A stretch of 64,000 nucleotides of DNA, from NCBI GenBank assembly GCA_029204225.1, contig CM055101.1, positions 64,289,345-64,353,344 of the forward strand, written 5' to 3'. A program made the position numbers and the translations under genes. The notes beneath the pieces were generated by a model. The model was not told the DNA's origin and did no database searches. It saw only the letters and a list, made by a program, of their open reading frames with translations. The DNA is from Diphasiastrum complanatum. Taxonomy: Eukaryota > Streptophyta > Lycopodiopsida > Lycopodiales > Lycopodiaceae. Of this stretch, positions 46,423 to 56,833 are shown piece by piece. Position 1 is the stretch's first letter. Each line of letters opens with the position of its first letter.

Positions 46423-47109
46423 TGTTAGATTGGTACTGTAAAACTACGAAATCGATCATTTACATGGTATCACAACAAGGTTGGATGTATTTTTACAACT
46501 ATCAGAAGTTGAAGTCTAGGAGAATTCGAAGAACCATTGTGGTTGGTTAAAATTTTATCAATTTTGTTCCAAAAAATCGTAAAGCATAGAGCTTTATTTT
46601 TTAGCATCATCACAAAGCCAAGGGAACTTATAGGCTGGAATTCAGTTATAGGTTCAAATTTCTCAGTTTTTCAAGCAAAACATAAATTTTTTGATAGGAA
46701 TAAGCTATTTGTAGTTGATATTGCACCAAATCACATGTCATTCTTGCAGATGCTAAAGTTTTGCTAAACTGTTAAATATAAGCATTATTGACAATGTTTA
46801 GATTTCTAAGGTATTCTGGCCACTTGGCTAGACTGTCACATTTTCCGCTAAGGAGCGAAAAAGGCGAAAAAGATAAAGGTGCCTTAAAACTGATTTCTAA
46901 GTCATTCTGGCCACTTGGCCAGAGTGTCGCATTTTTCATGAAGGAGTGAAAAAGGCGAAGGTGCCTTAAAACTGATTTCTAAGTCATAGAAAAATCTCAA
47001 AGGGAAAAAAAAATGTGAAGGCCTAAAAATATGTTGTCGGCCTTCGGGGTTTTTCAGGATGCTCATTACTTGAACGATTTGTTTAAGGCTGAGCATAAGA
47101 AATCTAACA
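46423..47109 (-). repeat. 3' LTR of a minus-strand copia element
   Basis: On the minus strand a purine tract (AAGGGGGAG) leads to TGTTAGATTTCTTATG at 47109. TGTTAGAT at 46423 on the plus strand gives matching inverted ends and 687 bp. The inner border is well supported; the outer border rests only on the eight terminal bases. Confidence 0.5.
46801..46987 (+). repeat. Direct repeat, two copies plus a partial third
   Basis: Units of 91 and 82 bp start at 46801 and 46892, both GATTTCTAAG then ATTCTGGCCACTTGGC and ending GGTGCCTTAAAACT. A third copy begins at 46974 and fades. They lie inside the LTR region and may be regulatory repeats of it. Confidence 0.88.
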
Positions 47110-47116
47110 CTCCCCC

Positions 47117-47695
47117 TTAATGTGGATCCTGAAAAACTTTGATCTTCAGATTTAACATATCGTTAAATCTGAGATGTTGCTCCTTTGATAGAGCCTTTGT
47201 GAAGTAATCTGCTGCCATGTGATTTGTTTTGCTAAAAATCAATACTACTTCCTTGTTGTGCACTTTCTCTCTAAGGTAGTGATATCTGATTTCTATATGT
47301 TTGGTTCGAGAGTGAAATCTCGGATTGAGAGATAGCGCTATTGTGCTTTGATTGTCACAATAGATTGTTGTAGGAAGTGGTCGTGCAAGATTGAGGTTTG
47401 CAAGCAGTTGCCTAAGCCAGATCGCCTCTTTGGTTGCATTTGTGGTAGTTGTTGATGATAATGCAACTGAGGTCTGCTTCTGGCTGTTCCATGAGATTGG
47501 GCCTAGGTTATATAAAAATACAAATCCAGAAGTTGATTTTCTAGTGTCGACATCTCCTGCTCAATCCGCATCTATGTAGGCTTCAAGGATATTGGCAGTT
47601 TGGCTACCTCCATAGCAGATGCTGAGGGTTTTCGTTGCTTGAATGTACTTTATGACCTTTGTTAGCGCTTTCCAATGAGCTAAGTGAACACTTGC
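47117..47695 (-). pseudogene. Ty1/copia RNase H fragment
   Basis: From about 47695 downward: HWKALTKVIKYIQATKTLS, then YIDADWAGDVDTRKSTSGF, QTSVALSSTTTNATKEAIWL, IYCDNQSTIALSLNPRFHSR and HIEIRYHYLREKV. The order and residues (D, E-equivalent lost in the TTNATKEA block, D of YCDN) are those of copia RNase H. The end is a TAA just before the purine tract and LTR. Upstream pol is absent. Confidence 0.85.
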
Positions 47696-47874
47696 ATTCG
47701 ATTGATAAAGCCATGTCGTCCAATTAGCACAAAAAAAGATGGCAAACCAAGTGATTTGATAACTATAAAATTCATTGTAAAAGGCTTGGCTTGAATGTAT
47801 ACAATGACATCCTTCAATTCTCCAACAAGCTTTCATAGAGTCAAATATGCTAACTTGATATTTCGCTGTGTTGG

Positions 47875-49096
47875 TCAAATATCAGTTAGCCCCAAAAGCA
47901 TGAGCAGTGTTATGTTCACACTTGAACCAGAATCCATCGACACATTCTCAATTATGCACCCAACAATGGGAACATCAATTTCTGGTGCACCGAGATCTCC
48001 TAAATCAATAGATAATACACCAACATCTGGCAAAGAAACTCTTTTCTTCTTTCTGGGGGTAGAAAGACCTTTTAACTGCTTACGATAATAAATGTTGTCT
48101 GCCAAAAATTGCTCAAAAGTGATGTTCGGACAAAGAGATCCAATATCAGTCACTATATCAGAGTCTTTCATCTTTGCTTTTGAGATTGGCTTGTCAATAG
48201 TGGCATTGACAACTTGGTTTTTGTTATTTCAACGTCCCCTTCCTCAAACGTGACCTTCTTCTTTGGTCTTTTGTCTGCAACTTCAGAGATCTGCACTTTC
48301 AAATCATTAATTTTTTTATTAAGATCGGCCATGTTACTCTTCCAAAGATTTTCAACTTTAGAAGTTGCAGATTTATCCTCATTAGTTTTAGTGTCGTCCT
48401 TTCGTTTGGATCGACGTTTACTTCTTCTATCTCCTTTATCAGCTTCTGATTCCAATGAATCACTGGTATCAGACTCCGAGCTTGAAGAACTGGAACCTGT
48501 TTCAGTATTTGAATCATCTTCGCTATCACTAAAATCGATCTTAGACTTATGGGATCTTTTAGTAGATTGTCGCTTCCATGCTTCGAAGTCTTGAAGGTCT
48601 CAGCATTTGCTATTATTGTTGATAAGGAAGTCATATCTCCTTGTCTGCAATATTGATCGATTTTTGGTGTTAAACCTGCCAAAAACCATTCAATTTGCAT
48701 ATCAACGGGATATACACCGGTTAACTTTCCTATAAGATTCTTGACCTTTCGTGTATATTTTCGGAGAGATTCTTTATTTTTATTCTAAACATTGTTCAAT
48801 CGTCCTAGAATTATGGATTTATAGCCGATTTCTTGGAACTGATTCAAAAACGCATCTTTCAGTAGTAACCAGGTTACTACACGGCCTAGTTCAACTTGAC
48901 TGTACCATATGCATGTCTGCTTTCTCAGCAGACCGAAAAAGATTCACAGTTTGTCTACATCAGTTCCTTTGTTATTTGCATTAGCAATCGACTCGAACTG
49001 CGAGACATAGTTGTCTGCATCATCTGAAGTAGTTCCCTTTAAATAATCATACTTGATTTTTGAAATGGGAGTGAAACGTGGAGCAGGACCCTCCAT
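47875..49096 (-). pseudogene. Gypsy gag and protease (Athila/Tat-like element)
   Basis: From an ATG at 49096 the product starts MEGPAPRFTPISKIKYDYLK and continues with SDDADNYVSQFESIANAN. Gag-like helices follow (LLKDAFLNQFQEIGYKSI, then IEWFLAGLTPKIDQYCR), with stops and frameshifts. A lysine/serine-rich linker (48455-48250) leads to KKVTFEEGDVEITKTK. The last piece (48171-47875) has a retropepsin-like D-S-G motif in MDSGSSVNITLLML. Reverse transcriptase and beyond are absent; the element stops at about 47870. Confidence 0.7.
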
Positions 49097-49285
49097 ACGA
49101 AGCTAAGTAAGAGTTCGAAAAGCTGATCGGTGATATCTTCAAGATTTCTTCGACTCGTACCCACACTTTGTCTTCGTAAAAATTCCTCTCTAAGCTTACG
49201 GTATCATTCTAATTGAGATTCTCTATCTCACATACACTAGAAATGGAGATGGAAGTGTCAGTTTCTAATTAACTTTATTTAGTTA

Positions 49286-49307
49286 TCCTCGGCAACGACG
49301 CCAAAAA
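49286..49307 (-). other. Primer-binding site of the Athila/Tat type
   Basis: On the minus strand TTTTTGGCGTCGTTGCCGAG closely matches the TTTGGCGCCGTTGCCGGGG-type site known from Athila/Tat and related plant gypsy elements. It lies 8 bases from the LTR edge. Confidence 0.75.
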
Positions 49308-49315
49308 TTGGTATA

Positions 49316-50584
49316 TGTCATGCTATACCAATAGAGTTATTATAGATTTTGTAGTAATTAATGTCAAACCCCAAGAGGATAGTGCTTGAAAGCTGAATAT
49401 TTGGTACAACTATGACTTATTTCGAATGAAGTGGAATCGAGAGTTATTCTGGTTGTCAACAGACATTTAGAAAGTAACCAGTATTACTTGTATTGGGGGT
49501 GTGTGGTGATAATAATTCCGAACAATAGTCTTGCCTCTATCGAATCAAATGAAGAGCGTTCTACAGGTGAGATGTTATCAGAGTAGTACCAAAGTACTAC
49601 ACTCCAGCTGATTATGTTGTTGGCAGAGATTCGAGAGATGTTCGATGTATTTGAGTACGAACAGAAAATTACTTAATCTTATTCACAAACTGTTCCGTTC
49701 TAGACAGAAGTCCTCAACAACTTAAGTCCAAATTATGGTTAAAGAACACGAATAGTTTTAGAGTATGTTAGAAACTAATGTTTGTTACAAACAAGAACAC
49801 AGATCAATGACTCAATTCCTCAGACAGTGACTGCCATCTCAGATGTATACATACAGTTCTATCAATAATCGTGAAAGACTGTACCAAATGTAAACATTAT
49901 TCGGGTGCCGAATACAAAGTGTTCGTGGCAGACGAATAAGATAGTTTTAAGACAGTTCTTTAGAACATTTTTACGGACATACAGCAAACGAATGTAATGC
50001 GCTAAGGCGACTGTCTGACCAGAGAGTAATTTATGAAATGCAGTCGAGATTGCTAATAGACTCAAGATCACTCACACTTAACAGTGCGAAGAATAGAGGT
50101 AAGAGAGAATAATTCTCAACACTCTATTCACTTCTTCAATCTCTCACAAATACATAAACTCTTTCTCTCTCGATGATTGAGACTGAAGCGTGTAGTCTGT
50201 ATATGTTCTATGAGGCAAACAAACACACCTCTAAAGACTACATGTGCGTCGCTCCCTTGAAAAGGTCTAGTTAATAATTAGGTTGAATGTATGTTCAATT
50301 ATACAGTGAGAGGTATATTTAACTGAGTTTAAATTACTCTAATTTAATATGTCGATTCATATTTAGTTGTTTCGCGTAGATGACCTAATAAGGGTTATCC
50401 AAGGCAACATCTCACTTATGGGGGTCTTGTCCTTAAATACAAGACAAGTCTTTAGGAGTTATATTCTCGAAAAATGATATAGGCCTCTTCATGATTTATA
50501 TTTATCCAGCTCATATCTTCATATTCGAGTATATCATGCCATATTTAGGTTGATATTCGTTATTTAGCAAATTCGTGGCATCAC
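49316..50584 (-). repeat. 5' LTR (about 1.27 kb) of the minus-strand gypsy
   Basis: It begins TGTCATGC on the plus strand next to the primer site and ends GGCATCACA at 50584; the outer eight bases match the inner ones in inverse at seven of eight positions. The given outer border coincides with the first base of the copia fragment that follows, which supports it. The interior is non-coding. Confidence 0.6.
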
Positions 50585-50591
50585 ATATGCA

Positions 50592-50968
50592 ATGCTGTAT
50601 ACTAGACCAGATTTAGCATACACTATTAGCACGTTAAGTCAATTCATGTCTAATCCTAGGATCTCCCATTGGAAAGCATTAAAGAGAGTGATGAGATATA
50701 TTCAGGGAAGTTTAGATCACATTTTATGTTATGATGGAAATGATATCGACCCACTCATCCTGCGAGGCTACTCCGACTCAGATTGGGGAGGAACAGTCTC
50801 TACCAGAAAATCTACCTCCGGGTTCTGTTTCTATCTGGTAGGGGGGACCGATTTTGTGCAACTCAAGGAAGCAGAAATCAGTTGCGCTTTCTTCGACAGA
50901 GGCAGAGTACATCGCAACATGTCAAGCTTCAAAAGAAACTGTATGGATCATGTTAGAAAAAAAAATTG
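50592..50968 (+). pseudogene. Ty1/copia RNase H fragment, plus strand
   Basis: The frame reads MLYTRPDLAYTISTLSQFMS, then SHWKALKRVMRYIQGSLDH, YSDSDWGGTVSTRKSTSGF and, after a frameshift near 50860, VALSSTEAEYIATCQASKE. This is the end of reverse transcriptase and the front half of RNase H. It is cut on the left by the gypsy LTR at 50584 and on the right near 50968 by an A/T-rich tract. Confidence 0.85.
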
Positions 50969-51004
50969 AAAAAAAAATTTCACTTTTTTTTTTCCTGCCA
51001 CGTA

Positions 51005-52685
51005 AATGTCGGATTTCGACGTCCACGTGGCCGGACATGGCAAAAAGAAAACCGTTGAAGAAACCAATGATACTCCAATCGACAAGAATTCGAAGTGCAT
51101 ACGAAAAGTAAATGATTACGAAAAATGACATAGATGAAACGAACTGAAAATAGATAAAGCCATACCTATTTCTGAGTGCATATGCATGTAGCTGGAAAGT
51201 GAAGAAATGCTAGTCATGAATGCTTCAATTGATTCTACTATGTTTGTCACTTTGCTTCTGTCCTTTGCTAGGACAAAACTGCTCTCAAATAAAACAACCA
51301 TGAGCGAGGGCTCCCATTGACAATAAATCAGTGAGTTCTCAATGGTCGTTGATAGATCAGCTTTAGACAACAGTTGCAAGCTCCCTTTTCATGGTCGTGA
51401 AGGCTCAGTTAGCTGAGTCTTTGATCTGACAACTAGCTTAGTGATGGCTTTCCTTCATATCTAATAGTCATAGCCGTAGTGAAGGCTTGCAAAGTAGTAG
51501 CAGTGATGGTCAGATGTATTATAGAGGTAGCGATGTTAATAATCACATCTCTCAACTCTCTTTTGAAAATCAGCAATAATCCTTCAGTATTTTGGAAGTC
51601 AATGTTCAATTCCTCAACAACTATAATGTGATTGAATGGTTAGATGACTCACTCATCTAGCAACAATGGTAGGCCAGCTCTCCAAATATCTTGCAAGAAA
51701 AACTGGGTTCTAACTCACAGAGCAAAGATAATTAAGCACCCCATAGCCAAGATATATCAAGTTTCCAACAGAGATAGTGAGTCAATGGCACTCTTCAAAG
51801 TTCATTTTGAGTTTTGATTTTCAATAGAAATGCCATCATATCGAGCACGCTCCACTAGCTTTCTCTAGCTGATATCTCATTTTACATGTATCAGACAATG
51901 ATGGATTACCCTTTATGGCTCGATAGGGAGTAGCAACAAGATAGCCATACTGGATCAATTAGTGAGAAAAAGTGGTAGCTCTACATCTTTGATGGTGGAG
52001 CTGGTTATGATCTTCATTCAAACCTCAAGAGCTCTTAGTCTCACACTATTTCACAAAGAACATAACATTAAATCTAAACCCTAAAATTTACAAAGAACAT
52101 AATATTAAATCAAACTCTTCTATCTATATTTGCTTGCTCTCTCTCATGTCTCTCACACACATCCTTCTCTTCCTCTCTCATTTGCTCATGATCATAAATC
52201 ATTAAGACACATATTTGTGTTTAACTACACAAAATATAAAATACAAGGAAGATAGTGTACAAGAAAAAGTTACAAAGAAAGAAATCTTAGTTGCACATAA
52301 CAAAACAAAAGAATCGTACTTGGAATGAGACAAATGGAATTGATAGAGTTGAGAAGAAGCGCCAAAAGCCGATCTCCAACAATCTCCTGCAAGAATAAAA
52401 AATAAGAAAACCCTAGAAAAATGACGTGGCTTTGAGAATTCGGTCACGGACGTCGGATTCTGATATCTATATTATCCGTCGGTATCTGACGTCCGCTTTG
52501 TGCTTTTTTTTTTTGCACGGACAGGTGACGTCATTCATCTAAAAAGTTGCAGTCTTCGAAATGGGATGTCGGATTCCGACATTTTTATTGGCCGTCAGAA
52601 TCCGACGTCTGTAAAACAAAAAAATTTGGCAAATTTTTTTTTTTCGGCAATTTTTTTTTTTTTTTTGTGTCGGATTCCGACGGAT
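51005..52685. repeat. Scattered GTCGGATTC palindromic motifs flanking 1.4 kb
   Basis: ATGTCGGATTTCGACGTCC lies at 51005-51023. GACGTCGGATTCTGAT at 52449, ATGTCGGATTCCGACAT at 52566, CGTCAGAATCCGACGTC at 52593 and GTGTCGGATTCCGACGG at 52667 lie on the other side. The motifs are self-complementary and sit beside poly-T/poly-A tracts. This fits a foldback or MITE-like element whose borders I cannot fix. Confidence 0.4.
51165..51380 (-). CDS. Candidate isolated exon, helical, unknown family
   Basis: A 216-base open segment has an AG before it and a GTATGG donor after it. It encodes KADLSTTIENSLIYCQWEPS and SFVLAKDRSKVTNIVESIEA, regular amphipathic helices that suggest an ARM/HEAT-like or other helical repeat protein. 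No neighbouring exon is recognised. It lies between the palindromic GTCGGATTC motifs and so could be a gene piece captured by a transposon. Confidence 0.35.
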
Positions 52686-53043
52686 TATGAAATTTTTTTG
52701 AATCCATCAGAACCTTGTGTCGGAAATTGTGCATTTTGTTGTTGTGACAGTTGTCTCCTTGGTGAATGACAATTTCTATTTCAAGATTCTTCCTGCACGT
52801 TTATTGATCGTTGATCTAGGGTCAGGTGAAACCAACTTTGGTTCTACGTCTGCTCATTTGATACCTGCAAAAATCATAATTTAGACAGCCAAATTATTTG
52901 AAGAACGTCTACAATGGGCTTCCGGCTGATCTCCAGCAAAGGGTAACCAATCATATCATATTCCAAGTTCTGATATTAAGTTCAATAATTTGAAGATCAT
53001 TGAAGACTTGGCCATCTTCAAGAACTTCCACGAATTAGCATTT

Positions 53044-53152
53044 AGAACAACTATGTAGAAATACAAAGTGTCGGAACAGTCTATAGAAATACACTAAGTG
53101 TAGCAATAGTCTGCAAAAATACACTAAGTGTCGCAACAGTCTACCGAAATGA
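53044..53152 (+). repeat. Minisatellite, about 36-bp unit, three copies
   Basis: AGAAATACACTAAGTGTCGC followed by AACAGTCTA recurs at about 53057, 53085-53105 and 53120-53140 with base changes. The shared core AGTGTCG also builds the two neighbouring minisatellites. Confidence 0.7.
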
Positions 53153-53166
53153 ACTATGTTTTTAAC

Positions 53167-53272
53167 AGTGTCGGCTTTTCTCGAAATGCGACAGTGTCGG
53201 CTTTTTTCAAAATGCGACAGTGTCGGATTTTTATCAAAATGCAACAGTGTCAACTTTTCTCGAAATGTGGCA
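53167..53272 (+). repeat. Minisatellite, 26-27-bp unit, four copies
   Basis: AGTGTCGGCTTTTCTCGAAA plus TGCGAC is repeated from 53167, 53193, 53219 and 53246, and twice more in degenerate form to about 53370. Confidence 0.88.
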
Positions 53273-53438
53273 CTTCAGCATAGTTCAATAGTTCATCTAT
53301 TTCGCGACAGTGTTGGCTTTTTTGAATTTCTCCGAAATGCGACAGTGTCGATTTTTTGCGCTTTCCTAAAAAATACGACACTTGGCTTCAACTTCTTTCT
53401 TTCAACTATTTTGAAGAAGTTAAACTGTTTTAAAGAAC

Positions 53439-53556
53439 ACTGTCACCTTTTTAAGGGCACCTTCACATTTTTGCAGGCACTGTCGGCTTTTTTGCACACT
53501 GTCACCTTTTTAAGGGCACCTTCACATTTATACAGGCACTGTCGGCTTTTTTGCAA
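53439..53556 (+). repeat. Tandem duplication, 59-bp unit, two copies
   Basis: ACTGTCACCTTTTTAAGGGC begins both units (53439 and 53498), which end GGCACTGTCGGCTTTTTTGC. The copies are nearly identical, and the GTCGGCTTTT core is that of the minisatellite upstream. Confidence 0.92.
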
Positions 53557-54343
53557 AATCTCGAAGAGAGAAAAATCTCGATAGTCGTCTATTTTCAACG
53601 AGGAATGTTCCAAGCACTTCTCAAAATTTTCAAAGTGAGAGAAAGCCACTTCACGTAAAATGCGAAGTGAGAGATTTGCAGCTTCCTCGTCCGCGTCAAC
53701 ATTCCCTGATTCGTTGATCGTATATACCATGTATAGTTGTCACACAAGCCAAATACTTCCAAGTACAACGACTTACCTAATTAGGTTACAAATATTTACT
53801 GTAATTAATACATGGATGAATTCTATAAATGGATCATCCAGACACACTCTACGTAATGCTCCGTCTATGAGACGAATGATTTTGAGCCTCCCAGTTACAC
53901 CGTCATTCTGGTTGTAACTGCTATTTTGTTGTGCTTCAGTGTAATATAACATCAACACGCTTTTCTATCTATGTATAACGTAGATGAATGCTTCTTGTGA
54001 TTTGAATGCACTTCATTGTTGTTTGATCACACTTGTTCACTCACTCTGATCAGAACACGGACGTCTACGACGACTCAGTTTCTGATCAGACGATGGTTGT
54101 CTTTGACACCTGAGGAACTTGCGCTGTCATACTGCTCTTTCAATCTATTTCAGAACTAAACTTTTGATTAAATCCATTTTCAGTAATACCACACAAACCA
54201 TTTCTAATCTCTTCGATGGACTATACTCATTTCTGTATTTTTGTGAGTATGAACTAATTTATAAGATCTTGTTGGGCAATAGATTGATTAACCTAACACT
54301 ACTGTCTAGAATTATTCCAAGTTGTTAATAATTAGATATCACC

Positions 54344-55620
<1,277 letters not shown>

Positions 55621-55635
55621 AGGGGGGGAGGGGTC

Positions 55636-55858
55636 CACGTGTGCAAGTTGTGTTAGGAGCGAGAGTAAATGTCATATGCGGGGGACGCGTATCGTAACCG
55701 GTCAGCCAGCCAGCAGCAAGCAGAAACCCAGGACACGTGTCGGTAACAACGGAAGCGCATACAATCATCCACCGTTGGATTCGTCATACACGTTGAGATC
55801 TTGCCACCTACAAAATAATCGACGACTGAAATGAGTCCAGGTGGCTGTTTGACACGTG
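55636..55858 (+). promoter_or_regulatory. Promoter region with three ACGTG (G-box/ABRE-type) elements
   Basis: CACGTGT at 55636, ACACGTGT at 55733 and ACACGTGGC at 55852 carry the ACGTG core recognised by plant bZIP and bHLH factors. They lie in a GC-richer block about 1 kb before the DUF789 start codon. The transcription start is not visible, and no clear TATA box was assigned. Confidence 0.45.
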
Positions 55859-56028
55859 GCAGGAATCTGAGTGGTGGAGTGTGATATGTGCGCCGGGCGG
55901 GGATATTCGAGGAGAATGCCGGACGTGAAAGATGGATTGCAATGCGGTTGAATGTGGAGATTATGCGTCCGCTTCCAGAAGCCTTTCCTATTTGTTCTTC
56001 GTTTATTTGTCTCTTTTCTCAGAGTCTT

Positions 56029-56032
<4 letters not shown>

Positions 56033-56062
<30 letters not shown>
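56033..56062 (+). repeat. (TC)n tract in the probable 5' leader
   Basis: About fifteen TC units lie some 770 bases before the start codon of the DUF789 gene. Such tracts are frequent in plant 5' leaders. Confidence 0.9.
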
Positions 56063-56066
<4 letters not shown>

Positions 56067-56833
56067 GCCGTTCGCCGCAGCGCCTCTGTTTCTGTTCTTC
56101 TTCCTTCGTGGCTTCGTCGCCACGCTGACGGATTATCGATTGCCTCTCTCTGCTGCTTCATCCTTGTCCCGATCCACTGCTCATTTTCTGCTCTTTTTCG
56201 CGTTTTCCACATCCTTAGAGGTCCTGTTTTGGTGTATTTTCTGATACGGGAGACTTCGGGTTTCTGAGCAGGTGCTTATTGGAATCAGTGAGGTCTTGTG
56301 TCTGAAAAGCCAGTGTAGCAGTTCCTGGCGGATTGTATGTCTTCAGATATCAGTGAATTTCGGGTGTGGATGTTTGCTTGTTGGTGAGATATGCTTGATA
56401 GTTGAATCGTACTTTTGTAACGGTCAAGTTTGAGGAAAATTTACGAAATATTGTGAAGTGTTGGAATAAGTGTTGTTGAATCGTACTTGCAACGTTCGCG
56501 ATCGAAGAAGATTTACGTAATATCGGGAAATTTTGGATTTAGTGATATTCAATCTTACTTCCAAGTTTCAATTTCGAAGAGCTTTTACGAAGTCTTGCGA
56601 AATTTTGGTATCAATGATATTGAGTCTTACTTGCAACATTGAAGTGTGAAAGGTTTTACGGCGATTGAGAAATAGTGGAATCAGCGACAGCAGCGAGTTT
56701 TCGGGGATCTGTTCTGATCACTCAATTCAAGACCTTATTCAGATGAGCCGTTAGGTTCTTGTTACGTTGTTTGTGAATAGATTGTGCAGTCGCTCTATTT
56801 AGATTGTGCGTTGGAGCTTGAACAGACATCATC

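Noticed and set aside
46460..46480. TGGTATCA as a plus-strand primer-binding site
   Set aside because: It matches only eight bases, and no LTR end or gag follows in that orientation.
55888..56267. Two overlapping frames of 111-118 codons before the DUF789 gene
   Set aside because: They are rich in Ser-Leu from the TC tract, show no domain, and lie in the presumed 5' leader.
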